Origin: Onchocerca volvulus
Lineage: Eukaryota > Nematoda > Chromadorea > Rhabditida > Onchocercidae
NCBI GenBank assembly: GCA_000499405.2
Contig: HG738137.1
Coordinates: forward strand, 9,349,459 to 9,413,458
Length of the DNA stretch: 64,000 bases
Direction of reading: 5' to 3'
The first letter of the stretch is position 1; every line of letters begins with the position of its first letter. The notes beneath the pieces were generated by a model. That model was not told the origin of the DNA and searched no databases. It saw only the letters and a program-made list of their open reading frames with translations. This document shows, piece after piece, positions 1 to 13,500 of this stretch. The position numbers and the translations under genes are program-made.

Positions 1-1874
1 TCATGTTGTATTTAATATTTGTGAAAATGAAAGATGGTTTTTTGAAATATTTCACACTGAATGTAATGTTCATGTGTATAACGTCATCTATTGCTACTTT
101 CATATCCGATATAATTTACTATATCGGCCTTTTTCATTGCTTAGAAGGAAACGAAATTTATCTGTAAGTTTTGTTTAAATTTAAACAAAAATTCTTTCCG
201 CATACTTAATTCTTGATAAAATTACTTTATAATGCTACATTCTTTGTCCGTTGCATTACAAATAGTCTGCTTGAATCAGAAATTCCGTAAAGAAATTTCA
301 ATAATATTGCGAATTTAGTAATGCGATGATTTTGAAGTGTTTAATGAAATGAAAAGAAATCGCTGTATTTTTAGTGCGTATATTGAAACATGGACAGCAC
401 TATTTAGCCATCTTGGATTCATGTGGTATCATGCTTTAATGCTTTACGCAGCTGTAGTTTCTTACTTACCTTACGTGAATCCGATTTTCTATAAAAGTAA
501 ATTTGTGAAAAAGTGAGTTCATTTTATTAGTCTTCAATCTTCAACTTGCATTTGATTGAGCTTTACTACCTCATATATATTTATTGTTGTTACGCATGGT
601 TTTAAAATCGTGAGATACGAATTCAATATTCAAGTAAGATATAAAAAATATCTAGTATTTTTCGGAAAAATGCTCATTCGTCTTTTTATTTATTCTTTTT
701 ATTTACAATCTTGACTTGAACGGAAATCAGTGTTTTTTTTTGTTTCCATCCTTCTCTTCCATTTTTTTTTTTTCAGAAGTCAGATACCGTATTATGTTGT
801 GTTACATATTTCGACACTTCTTTGGGGAGGTTTTACGGTCGTAATGTTGTACGAAACCGGAAATTTTATACCTTATTGCTTGACTCATATTGCATTGTTT
901 ATCGCATTGTTCATTGTTGCTCTGATGGTAAAATTTTGCAAAATCTGAAACTTTACAAGATTCTAGATCATCTTATATTGGAATCAATCATTTTGGTATT
1001 AATCATTATAAGTCAATGCAAAATCATTTGAGGATATGATTTTCTCGGGAACTATGCCAAAAAAGAGAAATAATTCTGTTTAAACTATCACTGATCATAC
1101 ACTTTTTACATTCGGGGTGAATTAAAATTTGTGAGGGCAAGGGAATTTTAAATGAGACACTCATTGTTACAGGGAACGATTAAAATCGGTAAATACAAAC
1201 CGCTTGGGGTTAACTCTATCCAAGTTTCAAAATTACAACAGAAACGTTTATACACATTTATTATATACACTTATTCTGTTGAAGTCATTACTTTGCCAAT
1301 ACTTGGTAAGTTTTCAACGTTCGATCATTCTAATATCAATTCGCCGTCAGTTGGTCATAGAGAAAACTTGCCACAACATTGATGCATTTTACTGCGCTTA
1401 TAATCTCTGCTAAAACTTCTGCCATAGATTCTCTCAATCCTGTTTAAAATCTTAACTCTATGGGGAGAATGTTCTACCAAATTTTTGTACTCAATACTGA
1501 AATATTGATGAGGCTAATACAAGCATATTTTAGTTCATACATGCGCACGGATTATTTGTATGTTTGCTGGCTGTAAATACAATGTTGCAGAGAATAATTT
1601 CAGATCTATGCTCCAAATAGCAATTTTTTTTTGTCGTCGGGTAATCATTTAACAAATTACTCGCTTATTTCATCATAGACTATCTTATGTCATTTGTAAT
1701 ATGATTTCTCCTGATGAAATTTTCAGTGTTACTTAATTCTAGATGCGGATGGTCTTCGTTGTTTTGATTACTATTCTCGTACATGAGCCATTTCGCCGTT
1801 CAATGTTTTCATCGTTCATAGGAAAAGAGTGGACTACGGAAGTCAAATCAATTCAAACGCTAAATACAAAATGA
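1..1874 (+). CDS. Multipass membrane protein, chemoreceptor (serpentine receptor)-like, 5' end outside window
   Basis: The gene enters the window already open, so its 5' end is missing. Exons read as 1-163, 375-512, 777-927, 1173-1349, 1534-1572 and 1743-1874, and all phases close to a TGA at 1872. The product is a run of hydrophobic segments separated by short basic loops, for example [29 protein letters not shown] and [18 protein letters not shown]. It ends with a membrane segment followed by HEPFRRSMF and a short polar tail, as nematode seven-transmembrane chemoreceptors do. I could not assign the receptor class. The 3' exons are less certain: a strong donor at 1306 also exists but leaves the wrong phase for the convincing last exon, so I used a GTTGGT donor at 1350. 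Ligand and tissue are unknown. Confidence 0.55.
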
Positions 1875-4800
1875 AGTTTTTCAAAATAAAGAAATCTATC
1901 AGCATCAAGCTCTAGAATGACACTTTTACTAATGATAAACCTCGTAGTTTTTTTCTTCTTTTTTATGAACCTTATTATAGTTGATGAGATTTTATGAAAC
2001 TGAAATTTGTCAAGTTCATAGTGTTCCGAATTTCAAACGTAAATATGAAAACCTGCAACCACATTGCACAAGTTGAATAGGACAGTACAAAATTCATCAA
2101 AATGTATGTAAAATAATAAATGAACTGATCAAAAATGTTCTAATTATTGCTTAATATGGACATTCACTAATCCAACTTTTTCTTACCTATTCGCTTTAAT
2201 TATATCAAAATAGAAAAAATATTGCGTATATGATCCATGAAAGACAATTATATTCCAATGAAATTTCCATGTTTGTTTCCTTTGTCAAATATTTGTTTAG
2301 ATCGCTCTATGTTCTGGTTCTTTTTTATAAAGGGAAAAATGACGACAATTGACAGATTGTCAAAGAATGTCATTAAAAATTAAAGGATTTAATTATTTTT
2401 TTATTTAATTTATGAGTATATACCACTCATAAATGACTGATGAGAATCTACAAGAAATAAAAGTAAAATTAAGTAATAAATGCAATGATAGTAATAATAT
2501 ATAAAAATGAATTTTCTTGTTTACCAAATAATTGCCAAACTTCCATCAATTTATTTTTCGGAAGAAAATAAACTTGTTATCGAAGTGATTTTTACGAAAA
2601 AATTTTGTCTTATAATTTTTTAATTTTTCAAAACCTCATTTATTTTGTTAGACAACCATAAGTCTATAAGATTTAATCGTTTCACTAATTTTCAACTTTA
2701 ATCCACATATGTATATATATCTTTATATTGTTCAATTTTTTTTCTTTTTTTTTTTTTTGCATTGAGTTCTTTTTTCTGTACATAATGACAAAAAATAAAT
2801 TTCTATAAAAATTTGCCATACAAGATTGTGAATTAATCATATAAAAAATTAAAATGAATTGAAACTGTTGATTAGAAAATAAGAAATCCGTCGTTGCGGA
2901 TATTTTCGACTCGCTTGTAATATTCTATTAAAAAATTCTCCTTTCACGCTAATGATCATTTTAAAGTAAGTAGAAATTTTACAACAAATAAGCAATATTC
3001 ATTATTTTCTAGAATACAGGAGTGGTACTTAGCTTCTTTAAAAAAAAATTAAATGAAATTTTAGTCGTTTTGGATATCAAAATTGTGTGAAATAAAACAA
3101 ATTTTCAAATATTTTTCATATTTTGCCCATTACTTTATTTTTCTTGAATTCAGAAAGTTCGAAATTTCATGATTAAGAGATGAATTTAAATAGATGCCCA
3201 AAAGTTCTCAATTTCTTTAACGTAAAGAAACATTGAAATAATTAAAATTCTATTTTGGAGGAAATTTGCAATTACTTCCAGAAATTTTTGCGATTATAAT
3301 TATTATTTATAACAACAGTTATTTCATTATCATTCATTTTGCACTAGTCTTGTCAACTTTTCTTGTCTGATTCACTTTTTTATTATTGTTTTTCTGAAGT
3401 ACAATTTGTATCAACTTTTTTTTCCCTATCTTACATTAATGCATTTAGAGTAGCAACATATTATGAAACATTTAAAACGTATTATTTCATACTTGAATAC
3501 ATTTTTTAATAATTTGATATCCTAAATAATTATACTCAAACGTTCAGGAAATGTTCAATTCTCAATAATTTGAATTATCTTTCTCAAAATCTTTTTACTA
3601 TTTTATGATCGAATTATGTCGTTCTTTTCTGTTGTGATAAAATGTAATAATACAATTGATATGCGTCTTTTCTCCTCAACAATCAAATCAGCACCATTAA
3701 TATAAAAAGAAATTATACTAATGAATGAAAAGACTGGACGAAAACAGAAATTTGAAATAAATAAATATGTATAATGATACTGGGAGCACGAAAGATTATG
3801 TTGAGAAAAGCAATCAAGTTCAAATTGACTTCGTCAAATTAATTTTATTTTTTCAATGTGAAGTAGAAACATACAATCCAAATTAAAGGACTAGTAATAA
3901 AACTTATATGAAATAATTGGAAACACAACCGAATAAAAAATTGAAAAATAGTGTATATAAGAGAACTAAAATACAAGGTAACAGCAAAAGTTGAACAAAC
4001 TAGGAAAAAACCAAAATGATAAATATTACTCAAAATTCAAAAATGTGTTAAGATAAGTTTTTCTGGTATGGGGGATATTGGGGATTGTGGGAATATATTA
4101 AGGATTATGTTAATATCTCAAAATTGATGTGTGCAATAATAATATGAACAGAAATATCAAATAGAACAAAACATAAACAAAGTTGTTAAAAATTCATATA
4201 GTTTTCCGAAAAAATGCAAAATTAAGAAAGCTTCCATTGATTTTGAACATTAGTTAATGCATTATAACAAAGTAGTATATCAGGTGAAAAGTGCAGTAAT
4301 AACATCTTGCAGAATGAGTAACTATTCTTGCATTTTCATCAATTCTTAAATGAAATATTCGTGATAGTAATATTACTTTTTTGAAGATATATATATCACT
4401 AAAACCAATATCAGTCTAAATATGCAAAGTTTGGTTTGATGCGATTATATTTTACAGTGTATTAAGTATGTTCCATGTGTATTAACTAGCTGGTCGTGTC
4501 CTGCTAATCTATAGGGATTGGCCGGTGAATGCAGAAAGTAGGTAATATCAAGAAATTCAATCTACTCACTTACTTTCACCTGTCATAATTATGACAGATA
4601 AAAAAAAAAAAAGTAGAAATATTGATATGAAAATACGCGCCTTTCGAATGTAATCTTGTTTCAAAATTTCAATGCAATCGACGAGAAACTTGCAAAGTTA
4701 TGTAGTAGTAACAACGAATATTTACATTTTTATTTACATAGATAAATATTAACCAATTCAATCGTTCGTTCTGATGAAAAGGAATTTTCAACGAGAATTA

Positions 4801-4950
4801 ATAAAATTAATTTATCCACCATTACATGGTTGAATTTTTTAATTTTTTCATTAATTTATTTTTAAAAATTCGTTAATTCTGTTTTTATAAATTTACATGA
4901 TAAATTAAGAAATAAGTAGAGGCTGTTTTAATATAAAAAATTTCCAATGT
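1875..4950. other. Intergenic, no gene recognised
   Basis: This very AT-rich stretch has frequent stops in all frames and only short, low-complexity open frames. I see no conserved protein block, RNA gene or convincing exon chain. It lies downstream of the receptor-like gene and upstream of a GC-richer relic near 5 kb. Homopolymer runs such as T near 2749 and A near 4602 are the only simple structure. Confidence 0.5.
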
Positions 4951-4977
4951 AAGAATTGCTTCGCTGCGAACCTCCAT

Positions 4978-5530
4978 CTAGGTATTACTTGCGGCGATGC
5001 CCAAATTTATCTCAGAAGGCTCCAATAACCTGCGGGGAGAAGCCTTTGGCAATGTGGCGGTGGACGCTCTTTGCATGACAGGAACCGGAATATTATTTGT
5101 CCTCATCCGATTAAAATAAGTGCTTGCTATATAACTTCAACGTACAATTGCCAAATAAATAAAAGCCTATAGAACAAACTCTAGGATCGTTACAGCCGAT
5201 TCCGCAAATTTCAACGCCATTCTTTACTGCACCATCGGCATCTCAGAGTCATTATCATCGCTGTCTTCCGATATGGATGCCAATCTGCTTCGTTAGCCAA
5301 TTTTCTGCCTCGCCAACATTTATAGGTAAAAAAGCTCGCTCTGCTTTCTCTTCGTTAATTTCCGGCCTGTAAGATGCCGGTTCCTCATTTCGGGCATTTC
5401 GCCCTTTCATTTCTTCCAACATTCTCTCCGCTTTCTTTAAACGGGCATAGATTTATTCCTCCGCTTGAAATGCGGCAATAATTACTGTATTTTCTCTTTC
5501 AAATAACACTGGAAGTATGCTTTCCTAAAA
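4978..5530 (-). pseudogene. Decayed retroelement-like coding relic
   Basis: About 550 bp is much richer in G and C than the several kilobases around it. On the minus strand it holds two coding-like stretches broken by stops. One at 4978-5106 runs from an ATG to TAG and is rich in Pro, Ser, Arg and Leu. The other at 5255-5452 reads ERMLEEMKGRNARNEEP and then PINVGEAENWLTKQ before TGA, and continues upstream of an in-frame TAA at 5453-5455. The charged, helical Glu/Lys/Arg-rich character suggests a gag-type region of an LTR retroelement (BEL/Pao is a guess). I see no reverse transcriptase motif or terminal repeats nearby. It could also be the relic of an ordinary gene. Confidence 0.4.
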
Positions 5531-6239
5531 CATTACAAAAGATTTTTCGTTAGATTTTTGATTTTTTTTCGAACTTTTAAAATACTTTTGAAACATTTTT
5601 AAAACAATCTTTTGAAATTTTGCACTTCGTTGGATTTTCTGAATTTTCGATTTTTCCGAATTTTTGAATTTCTAGTTCCTTCGGTCGTAATATATTTCAC
5701 AATACATTTTATACTTTACAGTAAATATTTAATTTTAATTCTTAAAAAGTACGTTCTTTATTTTAGTCACATATGAGTGGAACAGTGAAGGTGAAATTGC
5801 AGTCTTTTATTGGAAATGTATTGATATGCAAATACACTAATTTAATTTTTCTTTGCCTTTTAAATGCACTAGTACCAATTTTTATTTATAAGGCAAACGG
5901 GTCTGCTGACATTTGCTTTATTTTGATTCAATAAAAATATATGATCAGCCGGTGGTACATGTTTCTGTAGTATAATATTCAGTAATAATAAGTGTACTAA
6001 TAAAAATAATGCTTTTTATATCTGCTTTGTTAAATGAATTCGAATTTCTGATCCATTTCAGGAGGCTTTGCTATAGCGTTGCAAAAAAAAAAAGAAAAAA
6101 AAACACCAACTTGAAAGAGCAAAGGTTTGCATAGCAAAAGAAATATCTTTATTGAAGTTTAGAAATTTTGCTTAAAATTCATACAAAATGCGGGATTCGT
6201 TTGCGGAGATGAACTCAACAATGCGGTAATTTTCAATTT

Positions 6240-6288
<49 letters not shown>

Positions 6289-7589
6289 ATATTTTGCATA
6301 AATATTTTTTATGTGATATTTGAGTCTTATAAACAATGATACAAGCTCATCAGCTGATTAACCCGACATTCTGTTATTAGTTTTTCACATTTTAAACATC
6401 TACTCAGTTTTCGACAATTTTACATTTTTTTTTTTTCTTTGCAGCGATACATTCGATTGAATAAGTTACGTTTGTTTGTAGATTATCGATAACTGGAATA
6501 AATTATCAAGTTCAAACAGAATCTCGTTCGATGTCGGTCCCGTGTATATAATTGTTGGACTGTGCAAATTCAATTACGAATGTTGGAATGAGAAGTATTC
6601 TTTTTACAATCAAAACATTGTTTCAAAAAAAATATTGGCGAATATTTAACATGTGGGAAAATGTTCCGAAACAAGAAGGTTCTTTTAATCTTAAGCAGGC
6701 TCTTTGCATAAATTAATAAATTCTGATCTTCCATCATTTTGATCAATATCTGATTAATCACTACATAATCCTGTCAATCATTAGAAAACACTTACTTTAA
6801 GTAATCTTTTTCGTCCAAAAAATTTCATCTGAAAGAAAGCATAGTATTATCCATATTATTTGCAAAAATTCCATTATTATGCTAATTGATTTTCCATCTC
6901 CAATAAGAATTTCATTATTAGAGTTTCTATCAAATAAAACGATGAAATCTTAGGCTCAATGAAATAAATATGATTTTCAGGATAAAATGAAATTGGCACT
7001 TGTTATTAGTAAAAAAATCCAGAATTTATGGCAAGATAAGAAGTAGCGTGCCCATTTGTATTGTTGCCCATCGGATATCCAAGAAAATGCTACGTCCACT
7101 TAGTGATTCCTTAGTTACAAGAGGAATTTAAAGTATGCATGCTTTTTTCATCTTTAGGAGAATCTGTTATTTTGTGGAATTGCAGTTGATTAACAGAAAT
7201 TCTTTTTATTTTATGTATTGCTTGAAAAGGAAGAAAAAATAATATAACGCCTTATTTTATAAGGAATGTAAAACATATCGATATATCGTATTTTTTATCA
7301 GTTAAATTTACTGATTGGTTGATTTTTGATGATATCAACGGGTAGCAGGAATACAGTCCTATTCTGCATGTAACATTATGATTTAGGACCAATTTTAAAT
7401 ATCCACCGATTCTTCAATGTTCACTCCAGCTATTAAATGCTATGTTTCAAATATATTAAAGCCGATGAGAAAATTGAATCAAAGAAAACTAAGTAATTTC
7501 ATTTTTCAGATAAATTAAAGCATTCAATAGTAAGTGATAATATACTCGCTTATGAAATATGAAAGAAAACAAATACAAAATGAAACAAA
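5531..7589. other. Intergenic, no gene recognised
   Basis: AT-rich sequence between the retroelement-like relic and the 3' end of the RNA polymerase I subunit gene. It holds an (AT)21 microsatellite, listed separately, and several A or T homopolymers. No exon-like conserved frame was found on either strand. Confidence 0.5.
6243..6284. repeat. (AT)21 microsatellite
   Basis: An uninterrupted 42-nt alternating A/T tract in the intergenic region downstream of the RNA polymerase I subunit gene. Such tracts are length-polymorphic in many genomes. Confidence 0.95.
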
Positions 7590-10500
7590 TCACAGAGATA
7601 AATTCGATGGATGCTTCACTGAAATCTGTAGACGAACATTCATTGCTGCAAGTTCAGCAACCAAATAACGAAATACCCGAGGCACTTCTACCGGATAAAC
7701 TTGATCATCTTTGCCACATAATAAACACATTTCACGTTCACTGTGATTTATAATTGAATTCTGAAACTTTTCCGATTATTTCTGGAAATAATTAACAAAC
7801 TGAGCAGTTAGAGCAAGTGAATAATTAAGCATTAAATATTCATAAATCTCATTACGATGGATGATTGATAATCAGGTGTATTAAATAACAAGAAACGCAT
7901 TGTTCGAGCAACTCTGATATTAGTATTATACTATTCATAATTTTCGAAAAATCCATAAATTTTTCTAACATGACCTAGATAAAGTGACAGGATCGAAAAT
8001 CCGAAAAAAAAAAAAAAAAACATAACAATGCTATAACTGCCAGCATAATTCTTAATTGTCCAAATCTATTTAAAAGTTCTCAATCTTCACTTCCAGTATA
8101 ATCAAATGTAAATGTAAATGCATTTTAACTTGACAAGTTAAAAATATGAATTCATGAATTATTTTGAGAATCGACTATCAAAAGTATTATATGCGAAGAA
8201 TTATTTGATCAAGATAGATATTTACAAAATTACTTCATTGTTTCGATGTTCCGATAGCATCTTTGCACATCGAAGCGTTGATATCATTGAACCACAACGT
8301 GCACAAATATGCGCAATGTCTCGATCGGAACAATTGAAGAGACGATCCTCAAATATACAACTCTAAGTTTAAAGCTCATCATTGGAAAAATTAAAAGGTT
8401 AAAATCACAAAAATTTCTTTAAGAAATTTTAAAATTAAACAAAGACTTAATTTCTCGAAGAATTTTAAATACTAATTTAATTACTTGCAAAGTAAATGCG
8501 GCTCCGTGAGCAATCATTGCATCACGTTCCATTTCTCCAAATCGAATCCCACCACCTTTCTTACGACCTTTCACTGGCTGTAACGTTACCGGATCTGTTG
8601 GTCCAGTTGAACGTACTTGGAATTTATCAGCAATCATATGCCTCAGGCGCTGATAATATACAATTCCGAAAAAAATCTGGACCTAAAAATTTCCTACTTT
8701 TGAATTTCCAAATTAAAAGCATAAAGCAAGATAATATTTTGGTTAGTTCAATACCTTTGAAAAATTCCGTCGAACTGCAGCAAGACTACTGTCATATTTT
8801 CGTGTAATGCAAGTATTAAGAATATGTTATAAAATCGATAAAAAAAACTCTGAGCGGTGTCATAAAAAAGTAGACATGACAAGGATGCAATCTGTAAAGA
8901 ATGGAAACACAATCTAATAAAAGATCTAAGAAAAAAAGAGAAACAGGAATAAAAAAAAAAAAAAAATTATATATCTCCAAAGTTATAGAATCGTGAAATT
9001 GTCAATGAAGGATAGAGTTGTAAAGAAGGAAATCAGAGTGAAATTTGAAGAACGAAAACTATTTCAAACATAGAAAAACAGTGTAATAAAAGAAGTGGAT
9101 GGACACAGCCGTTGTCATTTGCAGCCCACTTCCATATAAATTGAAATGTAAATGTAAATATGTAAATTTTTGCAGAAAGAATATAACATAAAGTTGGGAA
9201 AATTAAAGAAATGAAAGTCAAAGTAAATGTTCAAATAATTATTATGCGTCAGAAAAAAAATTACTAATAACTCACTTCCATTTCTCGACCATCGACACCC
9301 GAATACATCGTTTCATTTCCATAATAATTGTATCCAGCATTAACAAGAAGTTGTCCAAAATGATCAATAGCCGTTTTCTTCTCACTTAAACAAACAATCA
9401 TTATCAACAATCTCAGTAAGATCGTAAAGTTTTCAGTTCTATCCCAGACTTCTTTCATATTCTTTCAATCCGTCATCTATAACTATAAGCTTCTATCATT
9501 TCTTCTAAATCATTACTTGTGAAAATAAAATTGTAGTTTTTTATTTCGTAAATTTTTTTCTTAAAAAAAATTTTTACTTGAAAACAAATGGCGAAGAGTC
9601 ATATGTGGAACCATGCATAGCTCCTGCTTTACCAGCCATACTTTCAATCATCATTCCTGGAAAATAATTTTTAAAAATTTATGGTATGAAGCAAAATTTG
9701 TACAATGCTTCCTTCACACTCTACCGAATTATTGATGGCGGGAAACGATATTCAAAACGTTGAATATATAAGATATCTAATGATTTTAATACTTCAAAGT
9801 ATTTAGATTAAATTCCGATTACAATTCCAGAATAAAAAATACTTACTAAATATTTTTTAAAAAATTGGTCACAAAAATTCTAAAAATTGCATAAATTTAA
9901 TATGCCATAAGAAAAAATTGATCGTCAAGAACTAAGAAGAAGTTATACAAAGAAGAAACATGCCAATTGTCATTCGAGATGGAAAACCATGCGGATTGAA
10001 AATAATATCAGGAACTATTCCAGACTCGGAAAATGGCATCGATTCGGTAGGCCATAAGAAAGAGTTAATACCTTTCTGACCATGTCTCGATGCAAACTTA
10101 TCACCAATTATCGGATTACGCTGTATACGCCATTGGATCAGAGCATGCTAAAAATTACACAAATATCCTGAATTTTTGAAACTAAATGAATCAAATCACG
10201 AATTAAAATTAATATTTTGTGGTAAAAGTTTTGAGATAAAATTTTCTTTACAATTTGTCTTATAAAGAATTTTGAAGAAACCATCATTTCATTGAATGCA
10301 TCACTTCATAGTGATTCAGAAGGTAAAAATATAATTACATTAAAATCTTACACATTTGCCCTTGGTGGCACCTGTCTCGCCTTCTTCGATAATTCTTACC
10401 GAACCACAGAATGCTGCCTCTGCATATTTATATTTATGGATTTTATAACTATTGGTATCAATTTCATATACCGAATAATATGGATCACCTTCCATATATA

Positions 10501-13500
10501 GACGCCCAGGAATAGGTAAACCATCGGGACCTATCGTCTTTTGCAGATTTTCAGGATCACATAAAAATACTGGATTCTCTGTGGATCGTTCTTCGATTAA
10601 GTTCACCCTAATGTGTTAGAAGTTATAATTCAAAAGTTAGTACTCATAAATATAAGTTACCATAGTTTATAATTATGTAATCATAAACTATTACCAAGTA
10701 AATTTTAAAAAATTATGCATGTACAAAAGATAGTCTCATGCAAAAGTGAAGTTCAGATTGAAGACAATTACATTTTCACGGCAAATCAAGTGTGTCATTA
10801 TTATGGCTGTTACTATATTTAGTACTGATATAATCAAAATCTTAAAACTATCGTTAAAATCATCAAGCTAATATAAAAAACTAAAATACCTTTCTACTTT
10901 GATAATACTACCATGAGCAAAACCACGTTCATAGGAACTTTTATTGATAACCATAGCATCCTCCATATCATAACCTAGAAAACGAATATAGATCTGCGTT
11001 TTGCTAGCATAATTCTATACTTCCGAACTACAGCTGATTAATTTTAACTGAAATTACCTGTATATGATATGACTGCGACGCAAGCATTCGTTCCCAATGG
11101 ATACTCATCAATACCATATTTCTCATATGGATCTGGTTTTACAATAGGGTTCTGGGGAAACTAAAAAAATGAACATTTGTCTTAATATTAAAAAAACGGA
11201 TAGTGGTATCAAATATTCATAGGATTTGATAACTAACTCAGATTTGTATCATGGATGTATAATTTAATTTTCTTCTATCATGTGTGCCATGCCACGCTCT
11301 TTGTTCAATAGACAAACTGTTTTATTTTTTATAAGAAAAATTACCTGGAGACGATACATTTTATTGTCGGCTCGATAGTTCCAAGCATGAATTGGTATTC
11401 CCATTGTTTGTTTACCCATTTGACATTGATAAACATTCCTTGGAGACTGATTATGATCAGAAAATGGTATTAGGTTAGCAGCAAAACTAAACAAGCTAGT
11501 GGGATGAATTTCCTGATGCATCGTTACATTGGGCTCTGCCTCCTCAGGATCGATGCAAATTGATAAGTACACTTGCTCGAATGTTCCTAAAAATTAGTAA
11601 ATCGAAAAATTTTTAAAGGAAGCAAAAACAATGTTTGTAAGACTGCTACAATTTGTTTTGCTTTATTTGCATATACTTCAATTCCATGATATGTTTATAA
11701 TTTCTTAAACCTTCTTCAAACGAATGAGTCATAAAGATATTCTTTCTCTTTCAATCAAGACAATTAGTCTTCAAATGTAGCTTTAGGATAAAATTGATGA
11801 AAATGCACATTTATTTTTGGAATATCGAAGATTTCAATCCAAAATATTAAAACCACAAACCTATGAATTCAACTCGATTTGATGGAAGATATCTTACAGG
11901 TCGGATAAAACGAGCCGGTTCGGTAAATATGTATAGACCGGGATATTGCACCAAAATGTTAACCGGATCAATGGACTTTTCTACCAAAATTATTTCAGCG
12001 CAAGAAGGTACGCGAACATCATCCAACACTTTTAAAAAACGCAACTGTCGCTCGATATATAACGCTTGTGATTGCGAGATATAGCCAACAAATTTTCCAT
12101 CAACCAGAACCGGATACATCAGGAAAGAGAAAGAAAAATGAATTTCCAAATTAATTTATAGTTGCTATCGACATAACGCTCATGTGCTGAGGGAATAATA
12201 ATGTGAAATTTAAAGGAATTCTAATGTGAAGAGAACAATCAATTATATTTTCATACTGCTGCTTGCCTCAAAAGGGATATAAGGGAAAGTTATAATGATT
12301 TACATAAAATTACATAAATTTTCATTCTAGGCTACTCCCCTGCTTTGATATTATAGTGCTAATGGAATTTTTAAGTACTGAATATAGTTTCGCAAGGAAT
12401 GAAAAATTGACACTTACAGGTTCTGCAGGCAGAAATGTAACGGCGGAATGACCAACCATCCCCAACTCTCCGAGCAATTTTGGCAGTTCACTGGTATTCG
12501 AGTAATGTGTAACAATGCGTACACTTGCTGTAACATGATTCAGTAGACCACATGGAGCACCGTCAGGTGTATGCACTGGGCATATGAAACCCCATGCTTC
12601 GGGACGTAATTTACGTATATCTGTGGTACGCATTTCCATGAAAAATGCACCTCGATGAATCGCTCTAAAATCGAAGAATCAATGATTTAAAAAAACTTCT
12701 CAATCGAATTTTCATGATCATTGATATTTGAGCACGAAACGGAAATTTCTACGAATTTTTTAGGATCAAATATTAGTAAAAAGACAAAAAAATAGAACAA
12801 CAACCCCATAACTAGCATGATAAGCTTTCTGATAAAAATTTATGATTATTACTAACATCTAGTTTTGTGTATGAATAACGAGTTTAATAATCAAATGGCT
12901 TTTATAAGCCGAACTTTGGATCAGCAAAGTAACTGCGAAAAAAATACCGAAAATGGGAAACAAATCGAAGTTGATTAATTCTTTCAGCAATTACCGAAAA
13001 TCCATTGTTTTGTTGCAGTGTTAAGCCTCCTTTGGAGATTAAATTCCCAGTAGCAAGGAAATATTCCAGACCTCGTGTTATTTCTCCTGATCGTTGCGTA
13101 CCCATTGCACGAATCAATTCATGACTAAAATAATAAACAGGATATTTTATAAACAATATAATTCAAAAAAAAATTATTGAAGAAGTTATTTTCAAACTTG
13201 ATTTCCAGAATGAGCATGAACCTCGATAAAAGAAAATTTTCTCCCTTGCGTTTTGCTTCAAATTCAATTTTCCTTCGTGTAATACTTAAAGTATTTTCCA
13301 AACGTTCTCGTATAATCAAAAGAAGTATATGACCAGATACAGCAGCTTCTTGAAACTGCGGATTATCTGGTGATTCAGCAGCACATTCACCTTTCGTTAA
13401 TGCTATCAATTTTTGAGCCATATATGAAAGAAGGAAAAATTTATCGTCATCACTGTCCAGATGTATTGCAACACAAACGCGAAGTAAGAAACGGCCAACA

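Noticed and set aside
1306..1767. Alternative receptor gene end using the donor at 1306 and a terminal exon at 1727-1767
   Set aside because: It gives a 13-residue non-membrane end, while the chosen exons give a membrane segment plus a typical receptor tail.
7559..7753. Plus-strand open frame of 64 codons
   Set aside because: It is antisense to the last RPA2 exon, which encodes the conserved [13 protein letters not shown] block.
8154..8366. Plus-strand open frame of 70 codons
   Set aside because: It is the antisense shadow of the zinc-site exon of RPA2, whose minus-strand frame contains conserved DRLFNCSD and CARCG.
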